A stretch of 64,000 bases of DNA from Endomychus coccineus (GCA_958510875.1 OY294067.1:200076524-200140523); one strand, 5' to 3'; counted from the first letter of the stretch, positions 1 through 13,553 are shown. The notes: generated by a model not told the origin, from the letters alone. Program-made: numbers and translations.

Positions 1-2690
1 TCTCCGTATTTTTGGGCATCGAAGTGCAGATTTGTAACCTGTATAAGAAACGGAAACATAGGGATATCACACCGTCAGGGGATACAAACTCTAATTGTCC
101 GATATATGAGAATGTAAGGTGAATGAGGGATCTTATATTATCGTACAATTACCGGTAAGACTGCTGTTACTGTGATATTACGCGTACTGACCTGAATATG
201 GCTAGATAAATGGACCACATTTTGAATACCGAAGGATTACTAACATAGGTAATGGGTAGACGTGTCGTTCTTCTAATCACTGTGTCTTCCGGTCGCGGAA
301 TTTTTAGGATGACCCGAGAAAGTGGTGAGGTAGGATACAATGAGCATGTAGGCCTACGTGTCATCGCGACTGCTCTTATCACAAAAATTAGCCCAAGACA
401 GGAAGTGGTTGTTCAGTGAGTATATCTAAGGTGATTAAATTCGAATTCGAGGACTCCCGCACTACCTTATGGTATATGAAATAGGCCCGATAATTCACCC
501 TTAGAGGGTTTCAATCACCTTTGAACAAAAAGCTCGAATATTCCATGTACCGTACATTCCTTTAAATTTTGTCCAATATTAAAACCACATGAATACTCCG
601 TCATGAAGACTTCCTCCATTATCGTAATAATTAGCTTTATGCACCATCTATTCCTAATGCTCTGATGGAACCTGCTCATATTTTCTCCAATGAGACTACC
701 TGGAACAAGGCTATCCATAGATAGCACTGTGATAAGCATTGTGTGTCGAGGATCCTAGCAGAAGCTCTCGATGAGGGATGAGCCTCATCAATAATCCGAC
801 GCACAATTTAATGAGTCTATAGGATTCAGATTAGATAAACTTGGAGGAGATCGGAAACCGCACTGAATACAAAACGCCAAAAAAAAAAAATAGAGCAGGT
901 CACTATATTCACCTGGAAGAATAGAAGTCATTATATCAGTGAAACCACAAAGTAATTTCTAAATCTGAAATGATTCTATCAGAACCTAACAAGATAAGCT
1001 AAACCGCTTTCTCAATAATACACAACATATATCACTTCAAATCGAGAACAGTTTTACTAGCTGGACCATATAGGGGCCTAATGTTCAGCTAGTTTGTGAC
1101 AGCTAAATTACATCACGCTATCTAAAATATTCGAAAACCAGGGGGTATCATTTCCAAAACCAAACCCTATAGTCGAATCAATGATTGAATCATAACCAGC
1201 AGGTAGTTTTTATTGAAGTGATTTGGAGATAAGTCCCATGTTCATCATCTACTGGCGATTATAGCTCGTAAACTATGATGAACGGTCAATCGGGGTATTA
1301 AAAACAATATTATAATGAACCTGTATCATTCGCTGTAATAATCCTAAGATGATGATTCTCCCTCAATGAGGAAAAGATGGCGCAACACAGACCCTGTGGT
1401 CATAGTTCTTGAACTGCTGATAACTCAATACAACGGTATAATGAACATTTGCTTTGATGTCAAGTTCGATCCTATGAGAAAACAATCACCCGGCGCGACT
1501 ATAGTTCTTATATTGTGATGGCCGGTAATAGCTACTAGGTGCTATCGTGGATATCAGGGATAAAATGTTGAAGCGTATATTTAACACTAACAAATGGATT
1601 CAAATCATCTTGTTCATGTAGAAACAGACAGACCAATAGAAATAACATACAGACGAACGGGCACTCGTTCACACATTCACAAATTGCCATAATAATGAGC
1701 AGATTATATTTTTAATTTTTTTGGATATTGCATTAATTTGAATCATTTCATTTTCGTTGAAACATACAGACAGACGAACACAGGAATACTGATAATGATA
1801 ATACAGATTTTACGATTAAGTGACTTTCCGAAGCTGGAGTTCTTAGCATCTTATTATCTTGGCAACGAACAAATGAGAACACGAATAACAACAGTAAGAC
1901 GGATACCAGTTCACACATATACGAATAATCTCAATAATAAACTGATTATGTCGAGAGTTGTAACAAAGCTCAGAATCAGATTTATTCATTCAGATTTGGT
2001 CAGACAGAAAATACAGCGATCATTAATTTCAGAAGATGATAGAAGGAAGGCGTGCTTGAGTTACCCCAACAATTGAGACAAGTATTTTCTTTGATTCTTA
2101 TTGAGAAGCACATGTGTGCCAATTTGCAAGTTCGCACTACTTATTTCGACAAAAAAATTTCGATCTCTCAGGATATAGTAGAAATAATTGTCGAAATATG
2201 CCGAAATTATTCTGTTCAAGATGTCATGGAAACGCTTCCGTTACTGCAACATAGCGAGGCCTAAGCAAATTGCGCGGAACAGGCCTCGATAAAGGATGTA
2301 AAAGCCCCTCACATCAATTAACCGAGTAATGGTTGAGGGACCCCATAGACAAAGAGGGTAAATGTAAACACAACGCCATGAATCCACAGGGACTGCGTCA
2401 TTCCTCTTTTTGACAATAATTGGCCGCTTAGCGCCCTCAAAAACTCCATAATGATAGCACCGCTGACACTGTTAATAAACTAAAATCACCGAAAACTTGT
2501 AGTTTGGATGCAGATAATTCTGCTGTTCCGAAAATTATCCAACCGGTAGCACGAAAAGAGAAATTATGGACTCCTGCTGTGACCAAAATTTGGAATGATA
2601 AAATGTGTGTCCGACCGAATTATTTTCAAAAAACCGTCAATATGACTGCTGAAAACTGACACGTCATAAACTCGTGTAGTATTTAGGAAA
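1..2690. other. No confident gene; old noncoding sequence
   Basis: I see no recognisable protein or RNA gene here. A short, imperfect direct duplication containing 'acagacgaac' occurs near 1,620-1,660 and 1,750-1,780. Short open frames at 1,738-2,076 and 2,052-2,264 lie just upstream of a gypsy protease remnant and could be decayed gag. They show no CCHC knuckle or other gag motif, so no function is assigned. Confidence 0.5.
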
Positions 2691-4200
2691 GAGTTCGCGG
2701 TTCTGGTGGACACCGGAGCTACCCGTTTTTTATCAACCACACAGTTATTGGTTTTTGTGGAGATTCCGGGTTATAGCCGATATCTATCGGGACTGTAGGT
2801 AGTACTCACTGCATTTTGGATGTCGTGAGGTTGAAGCCGAGTTTGTGTATTTTCCTTCGTTATTACTGAAGATGGTAATAGGAATGGAGATTCTCAGCTC
2901 AGCTTTGGTGACAAAACACTTACGGTCTGCAGTGGTATATTTTAAGAACCATCTGATAGTGAATAATAGAGAGAAATCCCCCAATAGAACTAACTTCAAA
3001 CCAAAGAGAGAGAAACGTGTGCGCCTCCTTGATGGAGTGAAGACACACCTAGCAACATTATCGCAAACCAAAAAGGTTGGATTAAACCGATTTCTGAAGA
3101 CAGAAATGAAATATTTTGAAGGAATTCGAGTAGCCATGCCTCTGGGTTGATATGAAATTAAAAAAATGGAAACCGATCCGATGATGCAAGCACTCATGAA
3201 TGAGATAGATGCCCGTATGCTGGCAGAGGATGTTATCGAGCCGTCAAATAGTACGTGAAGTTCACCCGTTGTAGTGGTGAAAAATGAGGATGACAAACCG
3301 GCATTTTCCATTGATGTTCAGATGATAAACAAAGTTTCAGTGAAAAGTGTGCAATTCGGACTCTGACGACGCGAAATAGCGAAGTAACAGCAAATGCTCG
3401 GATTGAAGCAGCTGACCGTGAATCAGTTTCCTTGTAAATGGGTGAGCACTGACGTAGTAGGACCGTTACCAAGATCCACAAAGGGAAACAATTTCATTTT
3501 CAACATCAGGATCGATCTACGAAGTGGGCACAGTGCAAACCGTTAAGGAGAGCCACCACACAAGCTGCAACCCAGTGCTTTCATGAAGAAATGATAACTT
3601 CTTTTGTCTGTACGGAAGCCGTAATCAGCCATATTCGGACGCAGGATGAAAGTAAAATTTTCAAGACATTAAGGATTTCGAAATTGAACACCGGGAGAGA
3701 ACAAACCGTACCCTAAGAACAATGATTGTACAGTATTGCAATGCAGATCACCGTAAGTGGGACAAATTCTTACCCGACCATTTGTTTGCTGTAAATTCCG
3801 CCCAACACTAGTCTACCGGTTTTCCACGTGCTTTTCTAATTTTGACCTAGACCTTGAGGTACCGAATTCAATAGTCCGTTCCCTTATCGCTTCCATGGAC
3901 GCTGAGGAAAACATTCTGACCGATCCAAATCCTGAACTTATATTAGCTCACCGTACCAGATTAGACAAATAACACGGAACTTTTCAATTAGTGTGTATCC
4001 AGCTATCCCGTACTTTCACACAACGGAGCCATCAATATAACCTCCGTCAGCGAAATTGGTGTTGTAAAATGGGTGATAAAGTGATGAATATTGAACATCA
4101 TTTGTCTTCTAGTGCGGCTATATTAGCTACAAAATATGCCGGTCCATTTACCGTTGTTAAAGTGATTCATACGATCATTTTGACCTGAAAGGTGACGATG
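2690..4200 (+). pseudogene. Degraded Ty3/gypsy-type pol (protease, RT start, integrase pieces)
   Basis: Several pol landmarks occur in the right order but in different frames. An aspartic protease signature, VLVDTGAT, is read at about 2,700-2,735. A reverse transcriptase N-terminus with VIEPSNS and SPVVVVKNED follows at about 3,225-3,300; in it the Trp expected after the Ser-Thr is replaced by a TGA stop at 3,256-3,258. An integrase core start, STDVVGPLPRSTKGNN, lies at about 3,450-3,500. A later integrase stretch, around DHRKWDKFLP, lies at about 3,745-3,780. The RT palm, RNase H and most of integrase are missing or unreadable. In an intact element these parts process the polyprotein, copy RNA to DNA and integrate the copy. 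Stops, frameshifts and deletions make this an old dead copy. Family assignment rests on motifs only. Confidence 0.75.
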
Positions 4201-4299
4201 GCAGGCAAGTAAAATGTGTCGGTATGAAGGATATGAAACCGTTTAATGTTCCTAACATTTTCAACGATTTGCACAGTGTTCTCACTTTGTGAATGGGTC

Positions 4300-4490
4300 C
4301 TGATGACAAGAATGAAATTATTTCTGTAGGCGGATCTTCGTAACGGTCCTACCAAATCGGTGCTCACCTATCCACAAGGAAAATGATTCACGGTCAGCTG
4401 CATCAATCCGGGCTGTTGCTGTTGAGACATCCTATACGCGTGGCCCTACGTACATCCAGGCACGTACTTCGCTATTTCGCGGAACAATCA
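4300..4490 (-). pseudogene. Inverted fragment of the same gypsy integrase
   Basis: On the minus strand the residues STDLVGPLRRSAYRNNF repeat the integrase core start found on the plus strand near 3,450. The flanking nucleotides, including the 'cgcgaaatagcgaagta' context, match 3,361-3,500 in reverse complement. This is therefore an inverted partial copy of the neighbouring element rather than a separate gene. It probably arose by rearrangement or by a second nearby insertion. Confidence 0.65.
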
Positions 4491-6528
4491 CGGACTATTA
4501 TAGTTGTAAGATATTCACGCGATCGTCTTAGCAATTCCTAAATGTCCTGCAGCCGGCAATCGTGATTTTCTTCGAGAACACCTATCCGGAGCAGTTTCGG
4601 AACATCTAGCTTCCATGGATTTCTCATTTCCGATCTGAACAAGTCATTTGAGTTCCTGAAGTGGCAGTGTATTTCGTATACAATAATCCGAGTATACTCC
4701 TGGACTCTTCCCCAGCAAATACAGTCACATATTGTATACATATATGCTACATATATCTTGACATTCATTCATATAGTCACCCTTTAATATGAATTATACT
4801 TGTATGGCTCTATGTCCGCCACAAGTTGATGTCTCAGATACATACTTCTGGAAGTAAATAGCATGGTACTGCAAATTTACGTAACATTCATGTATAAATA
4901 TACATAAAATTGAATCACAGAAATATATAGTAGGCACTGTACATTTAGATTACAATATATAGAATATAATGTGATATGTGCCCTACTCAAATATAATTAG
5001 TAATATGAATATGCATTACAGCTATCGCAGTTAGAATCAAAATCAACGTAGCTCATAATATACGTATAATGTAAAAGCACGATACATTTTGTGATCTAAA
5101 TACGTTTTTCGGCAGCTATGCTACCATCTTCAATAGACCTGGAAATGATGAAAAATTAGCAAACTAAAATCTTTTAGATATTGTCCAAAATCTCTACTGG
5201 ATATCAGATTGTGGATAATCTCCAAAAGATTCTACGATGTTGGCTATTTGTTTTCCATTACTTTCAGGTCTACTGAAGTAGGTAGCAGTGATGGGTTAAT
5301 TCACATTATATTTATAATATTAAACTAACCAGCCTTCAAAAACTTGATGTCAACATAGCTATGTTCCACAGGTAGGTATGGTCAGTATAGACTTGGAAGA
5401 GAAATAACTGCAATTCTTTCAGAAAAAAAGATGCGTATTCTCTATATTAGGGCTAAAGGAACCAATATATGACTGTTACACAAGCTTTATTAATTTTGCT
5501 TCAATAAAGTTGACATAAACCCATGTTGGGTGTGCTTTATGGGAATATTGTTCCAAGTTAAATGCTGGTAAACCTGCAATCATTAGCATTAGTGAAAGTT
5601 CCATTTATAACAGAGTATTGTTATATAAAAATGATTATTGAATATATTTTAAGAGTGACGAAACAAATTGAATTGAATTCCTATAGGGGATTTAATACTA
5701 ATTATTCGTATTTATTTACCTATATAAATGTGAAATAGTGAATGCTTTCAACAGTGTAATTCTAAAATGCCATGACATTTGAATCTGGGAATAATACAAA
5801 TTTGTGACAAAAAAATGTATTTGTTTCTCAAAAATATGTACAGGTATATCTCATAATGTATTTTTTCTTTCCAACTCCCTCTCGTGTCGCAACTTGGCTT
5901 ATCGAAACCATTCACTCACGGCTGTTTCAAAGTCAGTTTCCTTCAAACATTATGACAAACATCCTGGACATGAAAAACTATTAAAATTGAAGTTGACAAA
6001 TTATCAATTATCACACTTTCGATATCTGAAAATTACTCTCATGTAAAAATATTAAAACATATTTCATATGAAACAATATAGGTACAACATAACGTGATTT
6101 CAGTAATATCTTCAGTATTTTTACTTCAGCTCCATTGATTTGTAAAAGTTCATTCATTAAAAGGCATATATAAAACTCCACATGAATAATAGGGAACATG
6201 ATTACGGTTCATTGAAATCCTTTGACTGCACCTCCATCATTCAAGAAAAGTGAAAAATTCAATTGATATGTAAATCAACCATTTTTCATATATATAATAT
6301 TGTAATTATTTTTCATTTATAATGAATAACATAGAATGCAGACAAATCATTCAAGTTAGTCAGTAGAGGGATTTTTCATGAATTGTGAACAAACTGAAAT
6401 ACTTGAATTATTGATTTCAACATTATGATTTTCTTGGTATACCCAGGAAAAAAATCAATCAACAAAACAAAACCTGAGAAAATCAACTTCAGCTAAAATG
6501 CTATAATCTGGAATCATTTCCACTTACA
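4490..6528. other. No gene recognised; one inverted repeat with a hammerhead-like motif
   Basis: No coding sequence is supported. An inverted repeat of about 40 bp pairs 5,121-5,165 with 5,243-5,287, sharing 'tagacct' and 'gctacc' blocks. The minus strand of its left part contains a hammerhead-like core (see 5,101-5,137). The remainder is AT-rich sequence with no motif that I recognise. Confidence 0.4.
5101..5137 (-). ncRNA. Hammerhead-ribozyme-like relic
   Basis: Read on the minus strand, a UUGAAGA core is followed by U, a six-base stem II (GGUAGC paired with GCUGCC, loop AUA), then GAAA and AACGUA. The layout matches the hammerhead-like motifs of the Penelope-type elements elsewhere in the window. 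The core departs from CUGAUGA and an extra A follows GAAA, so activity is doubtful. Confidence 0.3.
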
Positions 6529-6529
6529 C

Positions 6530-8541
6530 CTCATCAAAGTTACTATTTTCAGATCACATATTCTGAAATTATTACGTTGCCCCAACCAGGAACATTTTGT
6601 AGCAACTTCATTAGAAAACCTCCTCTTCAGGATTCTATACACGTTATCATTTGGATGTCGCCCACCAACAGATTTGACAAACAAGCACTGGAAAAAACAA
6701 TTGCCTTCTATATATACGAATATTCAATACTTTTTTCCATTTTAACGCTATATATATAATAGTGCTACTGAACTAGTTCAAGCACTAAAATGAGATTAAA
6801 AATTCACGTAATACTTACAAATAGAGACTTCGTGTCTTCTTCATCCAGTAGAGATTCAAAAATTTGCAAACTATGCGAGTCAGTAATTGGAAGAGCTTCT
6901 TCTACTTTATGTAATAGAGGTTTCTCTTTTTCATTTTCTTAAGTTCTCAACATTCCGTCGATGGTTTTAACATATAGTTATATGGAAGAGTAAATCTTGG
7001 TTAATTGACCTGCAATGATTTCTACTTTCAAAAGTAACAAACATTTATAGAATCTCTATATTTATAGTCTTATATTAATAAGTTCTTGAACTATGATTTG
7101 CTAAAGCAGGATTATTCTTCAGAAAGTTCAGATAAAGAACCAATATGCTAAGAATAAACATCTTTCAAAACGGCAAGTAAGATTTCATTGCCATGTGCAC
7201 ATCGCAAGTTCTTAAGCATGTAAGAATGAATTACGTGTACCACAAACTTGACATTATTGTCACAATATTCATTACAGTATAAAAATGAAACAAATGAACT
7301 AAAAAAACAGATGGTAGCCAAATAAGATTAATTACGTACTGATGATTTCAATGTGTAATTAAAACAAAATAATAGGTAACGTATAATCTTGTCTAATGAC
7401 ATATTCATGAACGTCTTTCAACAGAAAAATATTAATAGATTATAAAATTATGCTGAGATCAGGTCACCATCCATTATAAAAATTGGATAGAAAATTATGC
7501 TCAGATCATGTTAATGGTCACCATCCATTATAAAAGTTGGATAGATTGAAAATTCCCATCTTCAATGTAAATTTATCTAATAACACATGGATTTTGTAAT
7601 TATTATTCAATTCAGATTCAGTGTGAAAAACTCAAATAAAAATTCTTCCTGATAATATTTAGCCAGGAGATTCTTAAAAACTTTCATGCCTTCTAAATCC
7701 AACTATGTAAATTATATCAATACAAATATTCAGTACTAAACAATTGGTCGATACAAACCTGAAGTTTCATCACTGACCAGAGAAAAAGTTTTCTATTTCA
7801 AATAACTGCTGGAGGGTGCTATATATAAAACAAAAGATTAGTCTACCAATTTATAATTTTCACTATTCTTCATCGGAAATTAAAGATGGAGTATTTTGGA
7901 TGTTATCTTCAGGGGAATTTACAATCGTAACTTCCGGGTCATCTAGAATAAATTATTAGATTAAATAACAGAACCGACACTTTCCGGTATAATTTACCTT
8001 TTTCTGCCAAAAATGTTGTAGGCATATCAGGTATATTTTGAGTTCTTTCAGCATTTTGAGTACTTCAGCATTTTATAATTGCATATGTCTTGAAATTTTT
8101 GGAGGTGGAGTCGGTTGACAAATACCTAAAGATTGAAATAAAATTTTAATGTAATAAACACTATGAGGAACTATATTATTCCTTCAATTATTGTTGGTGT
8201 ATGAAAACAATAACCTCTGTCTGTTGAAGAATCAGTACTGTAAGTTCTTTTCTTGAAACGTTTTCCCTGCCTTGCTCCTGTGCAGATGTGTAATCCGCAT
8301 CTTGGGCTTTCTTCCTAGCTTTTTTCAACGTTTCTGAAAGATTAGAGTAAACGAAAAAAGTTTCAAATGAGCCAGATAAATTATGAAATGGTTTATTATT
8401 GTCTCAACCTACCACAGAAACATTCTAGGTCAACGTCAAATGACTTCCAGTCAACAGTTTTTGGTGGTTATCGGATAACCATAACGTTGAGACTTCAGAA
8501 TAGGAATTATCCTCATGGAAAAAAACAACGGCGTATGCCAT
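6530..8541 (-). pseudogene. Decayed multi-exon DUF4806-like gene
   Basis: Six candidate exons lie on the minus strand: 8541-8413, 8333-8215, 8125-7998, about 7942-7884, 6937-6820 and 6687-6530. The first begins with MAYAVVFFHEDN, like the starts of the DUF4806 family as I remember it. The second contains KKARKKAQDADYTS. The last two join in frame to give LPITDSHSLQIFESLLD, then VKSVGGRHPNDNVYRIL, then a CSWLGQ motif, which is the diagnostic C-terminal block. Splice sites are visible: donors GTAGGT, GTAAAT and GTAAGT, acceptors TTTCAG, TTTAG and TTCCAG. Frame breaks occur inside exons 1, 2 and 3, so the 5' half is not translatable while exons 5 and 6 remain open. The function of the family is not known to me. 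A related exon fragment is at 19,507. Confidence 0.55.
7440..7556. repeat. Short tandem duplication
   Basis: Two adjacent copies, about 60 bp apart, share 'gtcaccatccattataaaa' and 'aaaattatgct'. They lie in the large intron between exons 4 and 5 of the DUF4806-like gene. Confidence 0.7.
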
Positions 8542-11487
8542 AGTTGATAAGAAATCAATCAATTTCAATCTGTATTTACTTGAGTCTAAAAAGAGAAAAG
8601 CATATTACTTGTCATTGAAAGCGGTTACAAAAAATGCAGCAAATACTTTCACCTATCGCGGGATTCAAAAATACAGGAAATCGATCTACGAGTACAAGAA
8701 GAATAAGTACTAGAGTCAAAATGTAATTATTTTAAGTATATTATTTACCGTTGCAAAAAATTGGATTGAGAGGAAACGGGTAGGCATAAGCACTTCAACC
8801 ATGAAAAATACTTTCCGCATATAATAAAAGATGCCATAGCTTCCGAGTAAATATTAAAAAACTTTTATAACCCCGTTAATAAAATAATAACTTATAAAGA
8901 TTCAAAAAAATAATTAAAGTCAGAATATATATAAAAAAAATTTGTACTCACCATTTTACTTTATATTTCAGCCACGTCATAAAAAAATTAGATAACATTT
9001 AAAGGAAGAATATCTTAATGCCAATAATATACTAGAGACAAATATAATAGACAAGATAAGGAAATAACGTGCATTGTTTCCATAATATTTTATAAACGAT
9101 CTTAGGTATCGGAACTATAATGATCTTAAAACATAAATCACATTTATACAGCAGGCTGTTCCATTTTTCCTGTATGTACCTAACTTCATTTGTAAAGTAT
9201 AACCCTATATTTATATTATCTTACATTCTTCAATTGCTTGATCAAAAATAATCGACTCTATATTATTTATAATCAGTCAAGGATTGAAAAAATTGAGATA
9301 ATTTAGGGTATTTCCAATTCCCTGTCTCTATAAATGTCAATAATTTCATGACATCTTTAAAAATCCCTGAGCTTTGTCTGTGAAGTTTCGTCTAGAAAAG
9401 ATATCGAAGAAATGTGCATTATCGACTTATCCTGTCTAATATAATTACATTTTTAGTTTTTTTGCCACTATGATTACTGGAAATGTAATAAATTGATAAC
9501 TGCTTTCTTCCCATTCATTCCTAATCCTAAGCTTTTACAAGAGATTTCATCACGTGAAATTCTAATTTCATCGTCAAAATAATTCCCCGTAATTTCGTGA
9601 ATACCAAATTGTAATAAAATAATTGTTGGGTGCGAAATGTAAGCTACACAATTTCCACCTTCCCTTGATTCTAAATTAATCAAAAAGATGAATTTACCCA
9701 AGTTACTAATATTTCCCAAACTAGCTCAAATTCGTGGTTGTTCGGCCCTTCACGTTAACAATGATGATACTTGCCCTATTACTTTTTAAACAACAAACAT
9801 TGGCGCCACCACGAGTTGAAAAAGAAGAATTTCAGGCTGTTATAAATAAAGAAATAAGCATCATTGAATTGGTAGTAAGTAAAAAGGAAAAGAAACAAAG
9901 CATATAAAAACAATAACAAATATATTCAATTATTAATGAACAATGGGAAGATAGTTATACAAACTCGCATGCCCTTTCGGGGCAACGATATAAGACTGAA
10001 ACAATTGTAAATGAAGGTAATCAATCTACTTTGACTCAGCAATTACGACCAGCATCTAATTCATCATGGTGATGAAAGTTGCAACAGAGATATTAAAATT
10101 ACTCCCCTGTCTTCCTCCTGTGGTCCTGATGATGGCTCCGCGAGGTCTCTAGCAGTGTATTGGATCCAATATCCTCCTATCGAAAAAGAAAAAAAATACA
10201 CGAGTAGGATGTCCACAAGAGAAGTAAAATTTGATATGTGCAATGGCTCAGTATTGACACTGTGAATAGCTGAGTTAAGCTAGAAAATGTTGATAGGTGA
10301 AGCCAAGATAAATTATGATTACAATTACAAATTAAATTAATATGTGACAATTATTCAGAATTTACTACAATTTTAACAAAATGAATTTAAACAAGGTTTG
10401 AAGGTTAGAGAAAAATGAATTGAGTTTGAAAGTCAGATATGAATTAAGGTTCAGTGATTCCTAGAACCACGTGGGTGGATTTCGTATTATTAGGACTCTT
10501 CATTACGATTACGGGATTGTTCAACAAGCCCCACGTTAACTCTATAATCGAAGGTATTGGAAACAAGGCTCGTGGAATTATATTTATGAAGTGGTTAGTT
10601 CTAGCCCAGCCTCTATGTGTCTCGTACCTTTTCGATTTGGATAACGCTACGTTGTTCGTATTACGAAGAGTTCAAAGCAAAAAAAATACGATATATTAAT
10701 CCCACGTATATTCAGAAAATGGACTCAAGTGATTTGGCAAATTGAAATGATAATATGAAATTACAATATCTATAATCAAGAGATCTAGGTGCCTGTTATA
10801 AGAGCAGGAAACAATCAAAGTTTTGCATGAATCAGAGTAAGCCTGATTATGAATGAAATATTAAAGATTCAATGCTACTCAAAAAAACAATTTAATAACT
10901 TTGATTAAGACCTACCTTGTCTACACAGAAACACCAAAGATGGTTAGTTATCAACCGCAACAGGTTTTATTCCGACTCTCCCTTCCCAATTAATAAGTCG
11001 GAAGTGGGGGTAACAATATAGTGTTCGTTGAATCCGCACCGTATTAATTGAATACATTTAACTATATCATTTAAGATAGAGTTCTTTAATTGGGAGGAAG
11101 TTCAAGGATATAAAATCAAATTATTATAGGTTTCTATCATGATAATGATTTGTAACGATTTATCCAAAAGTAGGATCGTTACAAACTTCAGATGAATCAC
11201 AGGGTAAATCAAAAAATAATTGAAAACCATTATGGTTTTGAGCTCTCATAAATGGAATATCTTCTGAAAATATACTAGTAATTATTGAAATACTACCGTT
11301 ATTCAACATACACGAATTATCTGGAGTTTTGAAGAAATAAAAATACCGTTATATTCTAAAAAACAGATGACTGACTTATCTCTTCCATAATGAAATGAAT
11401 ATTCTTGCTTATCTTCTACACCAACAACATCAATATTTTCTTCCTCTTTAATTCTATTCACTATCTACTACCGGGGATATCAAAAAT
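8542..11487. other. No gene recognised
   Basis: AT-rich sequence. TGGCGCC at 9,801-9,807 resembles an LTR-element primer binding site, but no gag, pol or LTR pair accompanies it. An 81-codon open frame at 10,454-10,699 has no recognisable motif. Confidence 0.4.
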
Positions 11488-11489
11488 TA

Positions 11490-12207
11490 CCGGGATATCA
11501 AAAATTATCTTGGTCAAGGGTGGTTGTGGAATCTAAAACGTGTGTCTTACTTTACGTTTGAAATAATTATGTCATAATTAATTTGAAATTTCTAAAAGTG
11601 TGAAATTTCGCAATTTCATACAAATATTGTAACACTCAGAAGTCTTTAGCGCTTTGGACTCCGGGATTTTCACGTGGCCTATCGAAATTAGAAGGTTCGA
11701 ATTATCTAAAAACATAATTGCATGACCGCCAGATATCCTATGTAATTAGCTACGAACGAACTCATTCTGACATGTGCCTCGAGGAGCTCGCTGCGCGTAA
11801 TGCTTATTGCTAATTGCTAATTTGGGGCAATTTCTTGTCCCGTGCAATTGGCGTGAGTTGTAATAACGTGTTTTTGGCTATGGGCCGCTAGCTTTTACCC
11901 GCTTCGTGTATATTTTAATCGCAAGGGAATTCCTTTTGGTATGTCGCACGTTAGACGCGCGTAGCTGAGATTTCAAAACAGTTTTTGACCCGGATTGTGG
12001 CTATCATGACCTCTGAAAAGGTTCAAAGTTCACATAATTATTTCATAATTTGTAGTTCATGTTTCACAACTGAAATAAATAGTTATGATGTTTGTAGGTT
12101 ATTGATGATGTCAGTGTGACAGTGACATAATTATTCCAAACGTAAAGTAAGACACACGTTTTAGATTCCACAACCACCCTTGACCAAAATAATTTTTGAT
12201 ATCCCGG
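11490..12207. mobile_element. 718-bp MITE with long terminal inverted repeats and TA target duplication
   Basis: The ends are inverted repeats of about 85 bp. The left starts CCGGGATATC and runs through 'ggtggttgtgga' to 'aataattatg'; the right is its reverse complement and ends GATATCCCGG. TA flanks both sides (11,488-11,489 and 12,208-12,209). A partial second terminus, CCGGGGATATC, sits just outside at 11,471. There is no internal ORF. TA duplication with long inverted repeats suggests a nonautonomous Tc1/mariner-like element, although the superfamily is inferred. It interrupts the transposase gene to its right. Confidence 0.75.
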
Positions 12208-12209
12208 TA

Positions 12210-13420
12210 CAATGTTGCAATTTTTGTTTTAAATTGTAAATGAAATTTTCAAATTTAAATGCTGAAAAAGAATCTACTGCCCCAAATAATTTTACATCAT
12301 TACAAAGATGAATTAAGTTATGGACATTGTAAGATAAATGTTTTCGACCATAAAAAGGACCATAATGTTTAACAAAATAAAAAAGTATCGACTGACTATA
12401 ATCCATTAGATTATTCACATATTGGTTATTGCTTAAAATTCTGATAGCTACACTCAGAGAGAGAAAGTGAACATACATATTTCTTGGTGAAATATCTTTC
12501 ATGATAACTGGCCCAGTGTATAATGAAAATAATCTTAATTCAGTCGCTTCACATCTGTCTATATCGGCCAATGATCTAAGCTTACGAGCAAATTCTTTAG
12601 AAATATACTTTTTGAATGAATTATTTCGCGTTTCTGCTTCATTTAATAGATGTTTCTTAAGCCTGATGTTCCATTCTCCTCTTATCCAAAATTGGAGGAG
12701 TCTTTTGGTAACCCCTAGACAAACTAGATGCATATAATCGAGAGGTACTTGTGATACCATCCCGATACTTGAATTTTCCAAAATTGATGTTGTTTTATAA
12801 TGTTCTGGTTGTTCCCTATTTGTAAAGGAACAATCTGTTTTTAGAGAAGCATTTAATTCTGGAAAAATTACTCTGTTCTCTATAAAATTCCCTTCCTGAA
12901 TACATTTTGAACAGCCAAAATATCCTGAATGACTCTTTATACCATAAATGAAAGCTTTTGCAGGAGCATCACAAATTATAGCATTAATTGAAAGTGTAAT
13001 CATTTTACCATCAATACCTATTCCTGACTGCAATATGTCAATAAACTCATTGCAAAAGGTTTTAAGAATATATTTGGATTTTCTGGTTTTTGCTCATGCC
13101 ATGAAAAATCCCAATTACAAATGGCTTTGTATAATGATCTGCTACGATTGCCCCTAAAATTGGCCAAAACTGGCTACCTGAAATTTTTGGAATCGGTAAG
13201 CCATCAATTTAATTAATTAATTAATATTAATTTTGATCTCTGAAGGATATTTCTTATAGTTTTGTTTTATAGAGTTGAGCAGCCCCAAACCTAAGCCAAT
13301 ATGTGCATACTGTCCACTATTTATCCTAGAAATTATAGAGGATGGAGTACGGTTGGTTTTCATGAATGATCTAGCAGCTGCTGTGATCATTTGTCTTTAA
13401 CAGTAATAACAAATCATTTA
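12210..13420 (-). pseudogene. Decayed transposase-like gene, 3' end cut by a MITE
   Basis: The long open part (13,033 down to about 12,210) contains CDAPAKAFIYG, a zinc-ligand-like CSKC, PLDYMHLVCLGV, and YNVHNLIHLCNDV followed by FENFIYNLK. Upstream in other frames, up to about 13,410, further family blocks can be read: NIDGLPIPK-like, FWPILGAI and KPFVIGIFHGMSK. The true N-terminus is therefore upstream and is broken by frameshifts. This pattern matches a large insect and cnidarian family that I associate with CACTA/EnSpm (TNP2-like) transposases; the superfamily label is inference. The last residues of the open frame come from the MITE that inserted at 12,208, so the natural C-terminus is lost. 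In an active element the protein would cut and move its own DNA. Confidence 0.6.
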
Positions 13421-13553
13421 GAGCATTGTGTGAAATATAATATTTTATCACCTACTTTCTTAGACCTGCATCAATTCCATTTTTACTATTACACACACTG
13501 ACTTCATCGATGCTATCATCTTGAAACTCTACAAGTGATTCATTAGAAGAACT

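Noticed and set aside
1738..2264. Two overlapping open frames upstream of the gypsy protease relic
   Set aside because: Position suits gag but there is no CCHC knuckle or capsid motif, so no gene was called.
9801..9810. LTR-type primer binding site TGGCGCCACC
   Set aside because: No LTR, gag or pol in the neighbourhood, so a short chance match is as likely.
10454..10699. 81-codon open frame with hydrophobic N-terminal half
   Set aside because: No family motif, no supporting exons; its length is within chance expectation for this composition.
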